The notes under the pieces: model-generated | Told to the model about the DNA's origin: nothing | The model's input: only the letters and a program-made list of their open reading frames with translations | Database searches by the model: none | In this document: positions 1 through 9,741 of the stretch, in pieces | Position numbering within the stretch: position 1 is the stretch's first letter | How the letters are laid out: every line of letters starts with the position of its first letter | Program-made: the position numbers and the translations under genes | Assembly (NCBI GenBank): GCA_015478945.1 | Contig: JABUQX010088382.1 | Coordinates: forward strand, 1 to 42,166 | DNA from: Trachelipus rathkii | Lineage: Eukaryota > Arthropoda > Malacostraca > Isopoda > Trachelipodidae | DNA length: 42,166 nt | Direction of reading: 5' to 3'

Positions 1-297
1 CGCGCGCGCCGGGTTAGTTCTCGGGACGCACGAATTTACGATATAAATATTCAGCGGGCTGTCGATCCGTAAATCTAACACCCTTCCAAAAATAAATTAA
101 AAAAAATTTAATGACAAGGTCTCGGGGGAATTAAAACAAATAAATTAAACAAAAAAAAAACAGTTATATATAAAATATTTAAGGTTGATAAATACAATGA
201 GAAATAAGTTTTTCAAAAATATTTTTTATTCCAGTCTCGAATTTAGTTTTGAATCCGGGTAAGTTGTTAGTCGAGAAAAGTTTATCACGTCGTCGTA
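1..297. other. Left edge, no gene seen
   Basis: This stretch begins with a GC-rich 11-base tip and then becomes AT-rich. I see no open frame on either strand that looks like a protein; the frame on the minus strand overlapping 179-466 is antisense to the gene that starts at 298. It is probably the upstream region of that gene. The window edge cuts it, so a neighbouring gene could end just outside. Confidence 0.5.
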
Positions 298-1071
298 ATG
301 TATCTTCGAAGAGTATTCGAGTTGTCAAAATTTTATAACTTGATAATAGAACGAGACGACAGCACAAACGTTCCAACGATAGGTTTAAAATTAGAAAACA
401 CCACCACCAAACGGATTTTAGAAATCGACATAGATGTTTACGCGTCATTAGTAAATCTTTACTCAAAATATACAGAAAAAGACATCGAAACCGAAACAGA
501 ACATGTGCTGAGGGTGACGCCGAAAACGAATTTATTTTGCAAGCTGGACAATATCATAGAAGCCGAAGATGAAATGCCCACGCCTTGCCTATCTCTTCAA
601 AAGATATCGATGACGGCAACGAGATTTTCTAAAAGAACTAGATTCATAAAAATATACTCTGAATGTCGTATTAATTTTTGTCTCGTTGGTTTCGAAAGCA
701 TTTTCACACTCATAAATTTATTTCCCGTCGTAAAAAATCTTTGGAAACGGTTTAAGAGGTCAATAGAATCTGAAAGATCCATCTACGGACATATGGTTTG
801 TTATTATTTTAAGGAATTTGAAAGATCATCGAATGTTGTTTTTCCCCCACACCTATCGAACGCCGAAATAAAAAACTTCATTCTCTATTATATACGTATA
901 TTCGAAGTACCGTTATTCGAGCGTAAAAAGCTTGAAAATTTTCAGTTTTTTAACTATCTTTACCGTAAGAAAAAAATGTTGAGAGAAATGAAGATCAAAA
1001 AGGCTAGTAAACGTTTGTGGAGAGAAATAAAAGCGCCGACCGATTCTGGTTATGAAAATAAACGTATTTAA
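298..1071 (+). CDS. Unknown 257-aa protein, possible PC4-like fold
   Basis: I do not recognise this gene with confidence. The first ATG of the frame gives 257 residues. Residues about 15-60 and 97-150 each look like several beta strands followed by an amphipathic helix, and the second ends in a run like CLVGFESIFTLINLF. Strand-strand-strand-helix with a basic C-terminus would suit a PC4-type single-stranded-DNA-binding cofactor, but this is shape only, not a sequence match. The last 60 residues are Lys- and Arg-rich. It is the only plus-strand gene in the left 7.6 kb, is convergent with the small membrane gene at 1426-1620, and lies outside the palindrome, so it is single copy here. Confidence 0.75.
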   Translation: MYLRRVFELSKFYNLIIERDDSTNVPTIGLKLENTTTKRILEIDIDVYASLVNLYSKYTEKDIETETEHVLRVTPKTNLFCKLDNIIEAEDEMPTPCLSLQKISMTATRFSKRTRFIKIYSECRINFCLVGFESIFTLINLFPVVKNLWKRFKRSIESERSIYGHMVCYYFKEFERSSNVVFPPHLSNAEIKNFILYYIRIFEVPLFERKKLENFQFFNYLYRKKKMLREMKIKKASKRLWREIKAPTDSGYENKRI

Positions 1072-1425
1072 AAAATTAGTTTGTAAAATAATTATGATAT
1101 AATATAACATTTGTTATATAAATAATTATATACAATATAATTTCATTATACTTAAAAAAAAATTATCTCTAAATAAAGAATTTTACACGACATTTGTTTT
1201 ATTATTCGAGTGTTAAATCCCACGAATAAATATAATACTTCCTTTGCTTTCATTAACCGATCGATAAAAATTGTTAGTGATTATCATTTTTTAACCACTA
1301 ATAAAAATATTTCGAAGGAAAACTGTTTTTTTCTAACGCTTTCAATTAACCACATTTCGATTTCAACTTCAATTAACTATTAGTTTGAAGCTCCCTTCCT
1401 TACTCAAGAGCTTATCACTTCTTAT
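1072..1425. other. AT-rich gap between convergent genes
   Basis: No coding frame is visible. The stretch is very AT-rich with several AATAAA-like words (for example near 1174), which would suit 3' ends for the converging genes on each side. No repeat array or hairpin stands out by eye. Confidence 0.5.
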
Positions 1426-1620
1426 TCAGTCAAGTTTTATTTTTTCAGTCGATGTAAAACTCGTTCCTCCTAATATTTTTTCAAATTTATCGTTTATTTT
1501 GGATATATGATTCGACGATCTTATCAAAAAATAAAAAAATATAGCTACGAGTGAACAATTGACTGCGAAATTAATCATCGCAATCACCGCAAGCTCGTTG
1601 AAACCATTCCGCGTGCACAT
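1426..1620 (-). CDS. Small single-span membrane protein, 64 aa
   Basis: A short frame with a clear hydrophobic segment at about residues 10-34 (AVIAMINFAVNCSLVAIFFY is part of it), followed by a basic then polar tail. Large arthropod DNA viruses carry several envelope proteins of this size, but I cannot name it. It lies downstream of the recombinase gene on the same strand with a gap of 133 bases. The size means a chance frame cannot be excluded; the well-formed membrane span is the only support. Confidence 0.45.
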   Translation of the reverse strand: MCTRNGFNELAVIAMINFAVNCSLVAIFFYFLIRSSNHISKINDKFEKILGGTSFTSTEKIKLD

Positions 1621-1753
1621 GTTTAAGATTTTGTGATAGGAAAAAGATAAATATTATCACGTAAAGGAAATAAATTGTTATTTGATCGAATTAACAAAAA
1701 TATTTATTAGGGTCGCTAATGTTTTAAATTTGGTCATATACGCGAAAATGCGG

Positions 1754-3037
1754 TTAAGGCGGTGTCTGTCTGGAACGAAAATTTTCCGAAAAATTAATAA
1801 CGCTTCGCCCTTTCCTGGTTTGGCAAAAAGTCTCTTTTAAAACCCCTATTTCCGCATAAGACTTATAAAATTTTTCCGCAGTTCGTACGCTATGACACAT
1901 AATGTCGCACACTTCCTTTTTAAGATACGGTTGGCACTCTGCCGTTTCGGTGGTGGTGCCCTTTCGATTCCGGGTGGTGGTAAAGATTTTGTTTAAACCG
2001 CACCGTTCGGTCAATCTTCGCATGCTGTTATACACGGATTGCGGGGTAAAAGATGCGCCCCTCTCGGTGACGAAAAGTTTGTCGCTGCCGCCGCCATCGT
2101 CCGTTTCAGAAGAAGATCGCGACATTAAAATTGGTCGAATAAATTTCACGTAGGCCTCCAACCCTTCCTTCATCGTCGGAGTTAAAAATAAATGAACTTC
2201 CCCGTATTTCGCGCTCGTTTTATGTTTGTGACAGTTCAGGACGTATAGATCGTCGAATCGCGACGTTTCCGAAACTGGCGGCTGCGGTGGCAATTTTTCG
2301 ATTTCCTCGTATTCGCCGATGGTCAAATTACCGATCACCCCCGACCTCGACGACGTAGTCACGATTAACTGAAAAATCAAAATGTCCCTTAATTTGCTGG
2401 GAGAATAATCGCTAAACGCTGACTCTTTATTGAGACGAAATTGATTTTGAAAATTAATCAAGAGCGACCAACCCTTCGAATAGTAGTGGCTTTTCAACAC
2501 TCGTTCTACGTCTTTCGCGAATATCGCTCGTTTCGGATCTTTTTTCAATTTCTTTATTTCGTAAGCCTTTTCGCAACCGTTCAATTTTTTTACGATAAGA
2601 CCCAAATCCTCCTTTACGAAATCGTTAACTATTTTAGCTTTCACCATCGACGATACCGACTTCATATTCATAGACGTACGCAAGAAAGTTTTAAAGTTTT
2701 GCAGTTTCAGAACGATGGTATTCGGGGATAAACGACCCAGCAGAGTCTCCGTGCAATACTTCATCAAGACGACGCAAGCTTTCAAACGATCTTCGTAAGA
2801 TTTCATGGTGTATACGTTGATATTTTCATAAATAAACGCTTTCAAAATATCGCCGATATTTTTTTTACAATTCTTGAAAAAACTTTTACGTTTACGCTCA
2901 TCGACGACGACGTAATCGTAAAACTTTTTTCTTTTTGAATATTTTAAATACCTTTTTAAAACTTGTTTATAAAAATTGCGCAATTTTCTTTTTCCGCGAC
3001 CCATAGTGCGCCTCCTAACTACTAACTCAGTCATCAA
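1754..3037 (-). CDS. Tyrosine recombinase / integrase-like protein (VLF-1-like role possible)
   Basis: A 427-aa protein with a tyrosine recombinase catalytic domain in its second half. The box I arginine is R231 (in TTSSRSGVIG); the beta-hairpin lysine is K273 (HKTSAKYGEVHLFL); a LFVTERG strand sits near 321-327; the box II region is unusual, with TTTRNRK at 353-359 where HxxR would be expected; and the C-terminal MCHSVRTAEKFYKSY gives H382 and the likely nucleophile Y391, nine residues later. The N-terminal 150 residues are highly basic and could be the arm-binding or SAM-like domain. In baculo- and nudiviruses a VLF-1 recombinase acts in very late transcription and genome processing; in endogenous nimavirus-like elements recombinases are tied to integration. 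Which applies here is not decided by the sequence. It lies just downstream of the broken PIF-like gene. Confidence 0.85.
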   Translation of the reverse strand: MMTELVVRRRTMGRGKRKLRNFYKQVLKRYLKYSKRKKFYDYVVVDERKRKSFFKNCKKNIGDILKAFIYENINVYTMKSYEDRLKACVVLMKYCTETLLGRLSPNTIVLKLQNFKTFLRTSMNMKSVSSMVKAKIVNDFVKEDLGLIVKKLNGCEKAYEIKKLKKDPKRAIFAKDVERVLKSHYYSKGWSLLINFQNQFRLNKESAFSDYSPSKLRDILIFQLIVTTSSRSGVIGNLTIGEYEEIEKLPPQPPVSETSRFDDLYVLNCHKHKTSAKYGEVHLFLTPTMKEGLEAYVKFIRPILMSRSSSETDDGGGSDKLFVTERGASFTPQSVYNSMRRLTERCGLNKIFTTTRNRKGTTTETAECQPYLKKEVCDIMCHSVRTAEKFYKSYAEIGVLKETFCQTRKGRSVINFSENFRSRQTPP

Positions 3038-3114
3038 AGGTATGAAAGATAAAAAAAAGATTTTATACCAGCGAAACTTTTATTAAATTTAAAAATTTAT
3101 AAAGCGCGAGTCCT

Positions 3115-3631
3115 TTAGATATCGGAGGCCGGAGGCGGATCTTCTTCGGTAAGGTGGTACGATATTTTATATCTGTCGACGTCGTAAATATTATGCCACC
3201 ACATAGACGATAAAATATTTTGCATACGCCTATACAAGTCATTCGTGGACGAATGAACCATTTTCGCATCGTCGGTTATATTCGGTTCGGTGTTGACGAG
3301 GGCGTTATGAAGAATTACTGGTCGCGTACGCAATTTCGATACGTCGATATTTTTCAAAGAAAACTTATAGGCGAGTCCCATGTCGAGGGAGTCGACCTTT
3401 GATTCGTCGAACCAAAAATCTACGAGCTGATTATACTTCACTTCCTTGATTTTCGACGCTCTCGTTAATTTACAAATGGAGGAAGAGGTGTTTCGCTCGA
3501 CGTCGTATTCTTTTATTGTAACTTTATTGTCAATTTTATTAATTAGCGTCGAGTAAGTGTTATTTTCCAAGGGGTCCCAATGGTACAGGGACGTGGGGGC
3601 CACGAGCTGATTGAAATTTCTCTCCTCTGGT
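3115..3631 (-). CDS. PIF-like protein, C-terminal segment (split gene)
   Basis: This frame has virus-like composition and codon use from about 3115 to 3631 but no good ATG at its start; the first usable codon near 3603 is GTG. It encodes about 170 residues with an acidic C-terminus ending in PPPASDI. It lies downstream of, and in the same direction as, the cysteine-rich PIF-like segment at 4809-5966, and the two are separated by DNA of a different kind. A phase-2 GT...AG boundary pair (4808 and 3632) would make them one frame, but one-in-three phase agreement is expected by chance. I read it as the tail of that gene. It could instead be an independent gene. Confidence 0.55.
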
Positions 3632-4808
3632 CTGCGTTTCCTGCTGGCTATTGCATACTTCTTAAGTCATTCTACTCTCTCACCATACGAAATATCCGTA
3701 TCGCCGAGAATTTCATTCTGCTTTTGCTTTTCGTTTCCGCGAGCGTCCTTACCTCTATAACCCTGGCGATGTATTGTGTCGATGGATCAATCGTCTTCGG
3801 CACTACTGCCTTTCTCCTCGCTATATTAATTATGCCGTGTACGTCTCTCTTCTGATGATCAGGAAGCAAGTACTATTGTCTCGCCAGACGCGCCGACTCA
3901 GTTTTTTCGCTTTCTCTTTTCTCTTTCCTCGTCCGTAGTAGCTCTTCTACTCTGTTCTTCTTCGCTCTCTGTCAGTCATCACCGGCACGGATCTTTTATT
4001 TTTTTCGGAGCGGCTTTTTTTTTGTCACTTGTATATGCTAGTTTATTTCTTGTTGCGACAATCGTTCTTTAACGTGTTTTTGTAGTCGGTCCCTTTATGA
4101 AATAACCTGTACAGTTCGTTTAAGTCAGGATCTTTTCTTCCCTTTTTCTTCTCACCGTGCTTTGCTCCTTTGTCTTGCTCTTGTTTGCTCTCCGCTCCGC
4201 TTACACCACTTTAGTGCGCCCTTGTCTGTTTTGTCTCGTTCAGATCACTTGAGTCTTCGCATTAATCACTATTTTCGTTTTTACACTCTAACCTTTGCCT
4301 GTGGGTCAAACACTGGTCAGGAATCATATTTTTTTGAGTCCGTCTTCAGTCGGTCAGAGGTATTACTTGCGTTCTCTTCCGGTATTACTTGGGCCGCATC
4401 GGCGTAGTCCGCGCGACTCTCCGAATAGGTCTCGTGTGGCGCTGCGCCCTGACTATATTATCGAGTTACCTCGCTTGTCTTTGGCAGCTTCCGGTTTTCG
4501 CGATTGTTAGCCATTTCATTTGCTCCACTTTCGTCGTCTCTTTGACCGATTTGTCGTTACATCATTTTCGTACGTAGCGTGTTCTTTCGTGTATGCTTTC
4601 CAATTAGAAGGCCGTTTTTGATCATGCTGCGTTCCCCGAGTCTTCGTTTGGTCTTTTGGTGGTAGTTTTTCGGTGTGTCGGTGTGGGCCAGGAGATTATA
4701 TGTGCGTGTTTGCAAACGTGTTCCGAAGGGAGTCGGGCGTTTTGAGCGCTCGGTCCTGTAATGTAAACGCGGTGTTTGTGTGGCGGCTGGTCCGCTTCTG
4801 TGCGACAC
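3632..4808 (-). other. Non-viral-looking segment splitting the PIF-like gene
   Basis: About 1.18 kb that is pyrimidine-rich on the plus strand, with higher GC and no frame resembling the virus genes. On the minus strand it could begin GT (4808-4807) and end AG (3633-3632), as a spliceosomal intron would, and both flanks are then in phase 2. The acceptor lacks a good polypyrimidine tract. Alternatives are an inserted transposon or host DNA at an integration junction. I saw no terminal repeats or obvious target-site duplication. Confidence 0.5.
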
Positions 4809-5966
4809 TCGTCCCCGAAAGTTAGACTCGGGAGAGTGTCTCCGAAATGCTCGTAAATAGAAGGAACTTTAACGTTGTTGGAATATTTATCGGCGCTGCC
4901 GCCGCCGTAGTTCATCGGAGCGGGATAATTAACTTGGTCGACGGGAAGGTATAAAACGGCTCGCGTCGTGTTGGTATGATCTTGATTAGGCGGCAAAACT
5001 ATCGGCGAAACTATACTCGTGGCGTTATTCCTTAGGTTCGAAATCCAAGACTCGGGACCGTCGTCGCTTCCGGATGATTTATATTTTTTTACGGAATTCG
5101 ACGTGGGAAGGACCGTCGTCATCTTCGTCGAATGCTTTCCCTCTTCGCCCTCGATTTTTTTCGGACGTAAACCGATTAAAGGAGCGCTTCCAGCGAACGG
5201 CGTCGATTCGTCTCCGTAAAGCACGTTGCAATTTTGCGAGGAATTCGGATGGCACGCGTATTCTTCGATGTTGTAGGTCACCTGCGAATCGTCGACGCGA
5301 GTTAATTTGCACGGGTTTATAAAGCACTTTCCCCCCGGATTCATGTGATAGAGGGATGGAAGATTCTCGGAACGAATTTCCAACATCGAATTACCGTTGA
5401 CGTCTACCCCCCTGCATTTACAATGTAACATATTTCTCGAAAAAAAGTTCGGATCGTTGATCATTTCCACGTACTGAGAAACCGACGCTTTCTCTAGTTT
5501 TTTAAAGAACTCCGCTTTCGATAAATCGGTGTGCGTGAGGATAGGTTCGCCGTTCGCCCCGTCTACTAAATAATTCACGCCCTTCCAAGCGGGATTATAC
5601 CTAAATTTGAAGGGATCGTATCGGCAAGCCAGGTTAGTCGTGCACCGCGATCCGCCGAAATAATTCGGATAGCGACAGTGACATTTAAACTTAGATTCGC
5701 TGTCGTCGTAGACTAAAAATCCCGCGAGGTTGCTGCATCGCACGCCCTTATCGTCTCGCGCGGGAATCCTGGGGAAGGAAAAAGCCTTTCGCGAAACGTG
5801 ACAATACTTCTTGGAGTCATCTAATAGGGTGTTATTAAAGATTCCTTTCACGTTATCTATGAGGTAGGCGTTTCGAGATTTACAAAAGACGACGCAGTCC
5901 GAATCGTTGGCATTATTTAAAGAAATTTCTGTCGGCTTATCCCAACACTTAGAAGAGGGTGCTGGT
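4809..5966 (-). CDS. PIF-like cysteine-rich envelope protein, main segment (PIF-1/PIF-2 type)
   Basis: PIF proteins form the virion envelope complex that lets occlusion-derived or enveloped virions enter gut cells. This segment has the cysteine pattern of the PIF-1/PIF-2 families: a CxC followed by PNYFGG and further Cys (near 5660), a second CKC, then CFINPC, with about a dozen cysteines spread over 230 residues. Coding extends upstream of the first ATG (5851) to about 5945-5966 without a start, and includes another pair of cysteines, so the N-terminal anchor is missing. Downstream, virus-like sequence stops at about 4809 and the frame runs on into foreign-looking DNA to a stop at 4622. The gene is therefore interrupted at both ends. 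Which PIF it is cannot be settled by eye. Confidence 0.65.
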
Positions 5967-7597
5967 CTGTGGGGTGGAAGTTTCTTCTTTGTGTCTCTCC
6001 TAAGATCTGCCTTTATCCGTATCTGGTTCCGAATCGTGTGTTGGCAGCCTTCTCAGCGTTGTTCACAGAGTCGATACTGGAGTGTTCGTTCGGTCGCAGT
6101 CCTGGGCTCTGTCGCGCACGTAGGACGAGCCCCAGGTGTTAGCCGCATATGGAGGCCTCGAGGGCGTCACGGGGTGCAGGGTGCGAGAGTTTTTGGACAG
6201 AGGCGGCGTGGAGTTGCTCCGGCGAAGGTAGTGCCTCCTATTGCGTCCGCTCTTTTCGCTTTCGTCCTCCTGGTTATCTCCCTGTCTTTTGCCTATCGCG
6301 GTGATCGCTTTGCTCTGAGGTGATTGTAGTATTCGTGTCCTGGTGTTGGTTCCTCCTGTAGAATGATTGGGCCCCGAGGGTGGGCCTTCTCCGCCATTGC
6401 CACCGCGCACGCGGTGCTGGTGAGGCGCGCGCGGGTCGGTTCCAGGATCTGTGAGAGGACTGTGCGCCACGCCCGCTTGTGTCGGGACCTCGCGCTTCGG
6501 CTCGTGCCGCAGATTCTGCAGTTGTCGATCCGTCTGTGTGTAGGCGCGGCGTCCGCTGTGTGTCCGTTTTTTTTTCCTCTCTTGTAAATGACGGTCTCCT
6601 AGTAATTTCAACCACCTTGTTCTTTCTTTTCTCCTCCTCCGTAGTTTTTCCTCTTACTTTGTTGTCTCTTAGGTTAATCACTTTGTAATGGGTTTTTTCC
6701 TGTCTTTTCATGTCGTTACACAACATGTGTTTGTCGTTTTCTGGTTCTTATTGTGTCGCGATGTTTTACCTTCTAGCTTTGCTGTCAACGCCTCAATTCT
6801 TCTTTTTCCGCACCCGAGCTTTTTTTTCTTGTGGAGCTGTTTTATTATACTAGTCTCTCCCATAACTTATATGCTGTCTGTCTCCTTGCGATTTAAGGTT
6901 TTACTCAACGACGCGTCAGTCTCCTCGTGCTCATCGTTTTTTCATTCGCTCGTTCTCCGCTTCTCCCTCTGTATTAACGCTGACGATAACAGGTGCCCTT
7001 ATAACTACCCTCATCTCGGTAACTCCTATTTTTCGCTGATCCTGAATCCTACCCGATTACTCGTAAATACTAATATAAAAAAACTTATGTCATAACTATC
7101 TCATCTACCTCTACGGAAATAACGCTAGAGAAGGATGTACCTAATGGAATCGAGTCATCGGGCCTTTTACAGCGTAAAACATCATCTTCCTTCCTCCTAA
7201 CCTAGCTGCATACTTTCCTCTCCTCATGTGTTTAAATCGCCCTTACCTTCTTCTACTCTCCATAAAACTATACATACTTAGCTGATTTCTTCTATTTAAT
7301 ATCCCTCCTCCTCGCGACTACTAACAATTACAACATTTTTCCCTTTCTATATCGAGAGGAAGAAACTTTTTATTTTCCGATATTTTGTCCTGCTATAACT
7401 ACTAACATGCTTTGCCGCTGTGATTTACTCCTGCATCTACCCTCCTCTTTCCCCCTATCCCTTCCCCTGCGTATTAATGACCAAATTGACGCTTTCCTTA
7501 CTACACGAGTCCTGATGCCTCCTACCCTCCTCCCTACTTCTTACTCCTCCTCTCTCATCCTCTGCTTCGACTCGTCTGAGCTACCTTCATTCACTTA
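5967..7597. other. 1.6 kb of non-viral-looking DNA upstream of the PIF-like segment
   Basis: Composition changes sharply here: 6050-6560 is GC-rich and 6560-7597 is strongly pyrimidine-rich on the plus strand. Frames of 60-180 codons exist but are arginine-, proline- or leucine-rich translations of biased DNA with no recognisable domain. The missing N-terminal part of the PIF-like gene could be hidden here as a small exon; I could not find it. Host flanking DNA, a decayed mobile element or intron sequence are all possible. Confidence 0.5.
7463..7491 (+). repeat. Decayed partial copy of the TBP-like gene 3' end
   Basis: A 19-base word (ATTAATGACCAAATTGACG) at 7473-7491 recurs exactly at 7646-7664 inside the end of the TBP-like gene, 173 bases away. 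It is preceded at both sites by CCCTTCCCCT with a few changed bases between. The match is too long for chance and shows that some of the sequence just outside the gene derives from the gene's own 3' end. Confidence 0.7.
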
Positions 7598-9427
7598 CTA
7601 ATCGATATCGCTCTCACTTTGCGGATCGCTCCCTTCCCCTCCGCTATTAATGACCAAATTGACGAGGGATTGCCATTCCCGTTGGTGGTTCAAATGTATC
7701 GTCGATAACTTTTCCTGATACCTTTGTCTATACGAAGACGCGTAATTTTCGGGATCGCCGGGGATTTTAGAACGGGCGACATTGCGTTCTATGGTGTTTC
7801 TGTTCACTTTGATAACTTTATACTTGCTTTCCATTATGTCGAACATCGAATGGGCGTTTAAAAACACCTTGTTTTTGTTACAATCCCCCCAATCATTAGG
7901 AACGCCAATGATTCTTTTATCGCTATCGTAAATATTGTTATTATTAATATTATCGCCACGCCGTTTGCTTTTACGGTATTGGCTAGCGTAATCGCTAAAC
8001 GCGTAGTTTTCTCCTTTGGGCGTGAAAAGCCCGCGCACTTCGCCGAAGCGTCCTCTCATATCGCGCGGTTTCAATTTTTTCTTCCCCAATAAGTAGGAAT
8101 TGACTCGTTCGTCGTCGTTGTTGTTTTCGTCGTCTTCGTCGTCGTTGTTATCGTCGTCGCCATACTGACTTTCTTCACCACCCCCGCCTCTAAATGATGC
8201 CGAATTAATGACGAGGTTAATATATTCGAGGTTCATTTCTTCGCAATTCGGGAACGTGTCGAAGCGATGAAAGAAATTAACTTTACCGTACCAATCCAAA
8301 TCCTTATACCCGAAAAGTTTTTGAATTTTAGTTATTTCGACTTTAGAAAGAGCTTTAGGCCCCGCCGAAAAATTTATGAAGAAGCCCATAAAAAGTTGGT
8401 AAGTAATTTCCCAATCTTGAACTTTTTGATTACCCAATAAACTGCATATTCCGCAATCGAACAATAAAATCGTAATAGCGCGATAATTGTCGAGCTTTAC
8501 GGGTAGGCGTCGATCGTAAAATTCGATTATTTTTTCGAGACTAACTTTTTTGTTTTCGTCGTGCGGTAAGTATTGAGTCGGAACTAAGAATTTCACAAAA
8601 ACTCCGACGAATTTATTCGCGTTGTAAGCGAAGATAAAGTCGCTCAAATGAAAGTATTTTCGTATGGCGGGAATATTTATTTGAAAAGGAACTCGAAATT
8701 TGATCACCGTGTTGACGATTTTACTCTGAGCGATTCTAACGGGCTTTTGTATAGTGTTGGAAATTTTTTGCAGGGCAGCTTCGATGCCTTCGTTTATTTT
8801 ATCTCGCAGCCCGACAAACATCACGTAGCTGTTTTGGAAAATAAGGCACGTAGTCTCGGGAGTTTTCGTTTGTTGCCTAACGGCGGTAAATTGACTCTGA
8901 ATAAAATTTAAACCGTTGTTGCGATACAGCTCTTTGTCGAAATAGGGGAACCAACACGCCATTCTCTCGCCATTGTCGTTATCGTCATTTAGGAAGTTTT
9001 TTAATTCTTCGAGAACTTTTAATATTTTGTCGTCGTCCGCTTTATATATTCTTTTTATATTATCAATTTCTTTATTGGGTACGCGCAAAACTCCGAATGC
9101 GGAAGAAGACGAAGACCTTTCCGGTTCGCTCTCTGTTGCTACTGCTACTGTTGTTCCTGGCGCTGTTGCTGCTGCTGCTGCTGCTGCTGCTGTTTTCGTC
9201 TCCGTCGCCCCCACCGCATTTCCTGCTGATGATGACGATACTTGTCTGCGAAGAGTACCTAAGCGGCAACGACTACGTCGGCGAGACAAATTTTTCTGTT
9301 TTTTAAATTCGAATTGAAATATTTTCGCCAACTCTACGGGATCTTGCAGTATTTCGATTTTTATCTTTATAACGATATTGACGATGGATATGTTCTTCAC
9401 ATCATTATTCCTTATAAAGTTATCCAT
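7598..9427 (-). CDS. TATA-binding-protein-like protein (left-arm copy)
   Basis: A 609-aa protein in which I recognise two degenerate TBP saddle repeats. Repeat 1 starts at residues 13-37 (SIVNIVIKIKIEILQDPVEL) and, after a 130-residue Ser- and Ala-rich insertion, resumes at 180-225 (FTAVRQQTKTPETTCLIFQN, then MFVGLRDKINEGI). Repeat 2 runs from 236 (SKIVNTVIKF) through FVGVFVKF to a strand near 317-333 (YRAITILLFDCGICSLLG) and a final helix near 336-353. The order strand, helix, central strands, G-containing turn, long helix matches TBP, which binds the minor groove of core promoters. The C-terminal third has a Glu/Asp/Asn-rich stretch (about 418-445) and a basic region. A TBP-like gene has been reported in white spot syndrome virus. 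DNA-contacting Phe positions are not all kept, so promoter binding is an inference. The gene is the outermost of the palindrome arm. Confidence 0.7.
   Translation of the reverse strand: MDNFIRNNDVKNISIVNIVIKIKIEILQDPVELAKIFQFEFKKQKNLSRRRSRCRLGTLRRQVSSSSAGNAVGATETKTAAAAAAAATAPGTTVAVATESEPERSSSSSAFGVLRVPNKEIDNIKRIYKADDDKILKVLEELKNFLNDDNDNGERMACWFPYFDKELYRNNGLNFIQSQFTAVRQQTKTPETTCLIFQNSYVMFVGLRDKINEGIEAALQKISNTIQKPVRIAQSKIVNTVIKFRVPFQINIPAIRKYFHLSDFIFAYNANKFVGVFVKFLVPTQYLPHDENKKVSLEKIIEFYDRRLPVKLDNYRAITILLFDCGICSLLGNQKVQDWEITYQLFMGFFINFSAGPKALSKVEITKIQKLFGYKDLDWYGKVNFFHRFDTFPNCEEMNLEYINLVINSASFRGGGGEESQYGDDDNNDDEDDENNNDDERVNSYLLGKKKLKPRDMRGRFGEVRGLFTPKGENYAFSDYASQYRKSKRRGDNINNNNIYDSDKRIIGVPNDWGDCNKNKVFLNAHSMFDIMESKYKVIKVNRNTIERNVARSKIPGDPENYASSYRQRYQEKLSTIHLNHQREWQSLVNLVINSGGEGSDPQSESDID
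9165..9192 (-). repeat. CAG/CTG triplet run coding for poly-Ala
   Basis: A run of about nine GCT/GCA triplets inside the TBP-like gene encodes a stretch of alanines around residues 80-88, within the insertion that splits the first TBP repeat. The same run is in the right-arm copy near 40884-40910. Confidence 0.8.
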
Positions 9428-9616
9428 TATTTATTTATTTAATTTATTTTTTCGACCGATCTGTAAACCGTTCTTTCGGATCTGCCGGGCGAAATCGAAA
9501 AAACAAAATCATGTATAGGCGAACGAGAAAAAATGAATTTTGTATTATATACATTATATATTTTTTTATTATTAATATTATTTCATTTCTATTAATTAAT
9601 TATTTGTCATAATTAA

Positions 9617-9663
<47 letters not shown>

Positions 9664-9691
9664 ATATATTATATATATTATATATATATAA

Positions 9692-9741
<50 letters not shown>

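Noticed and set aside
1..30. GGTTA word near the left end as telomere-type repeat
   Set aside because: Only one copy is present; no array.
3580..3855. Hydrophobic 91-codon plus-strand frame
   Set aside because: Lies across the border of the broken PIF-like gene and is the antisense of purine-rich DNA, which gives false membrane-like frames.
6063..6726. Frames of 182 and 150 codons on the minus strand
   Set aside because: Arg-, Thr- and Pro-rich translations of GC-rich DNA, overlapping each other in different frames, with no domain seen.
8973..9317. Leu- and Ala-rich frames opposite the TBP-like gene
   Set aside because: Produced by the CTG/CAG triplet run on the other strand.
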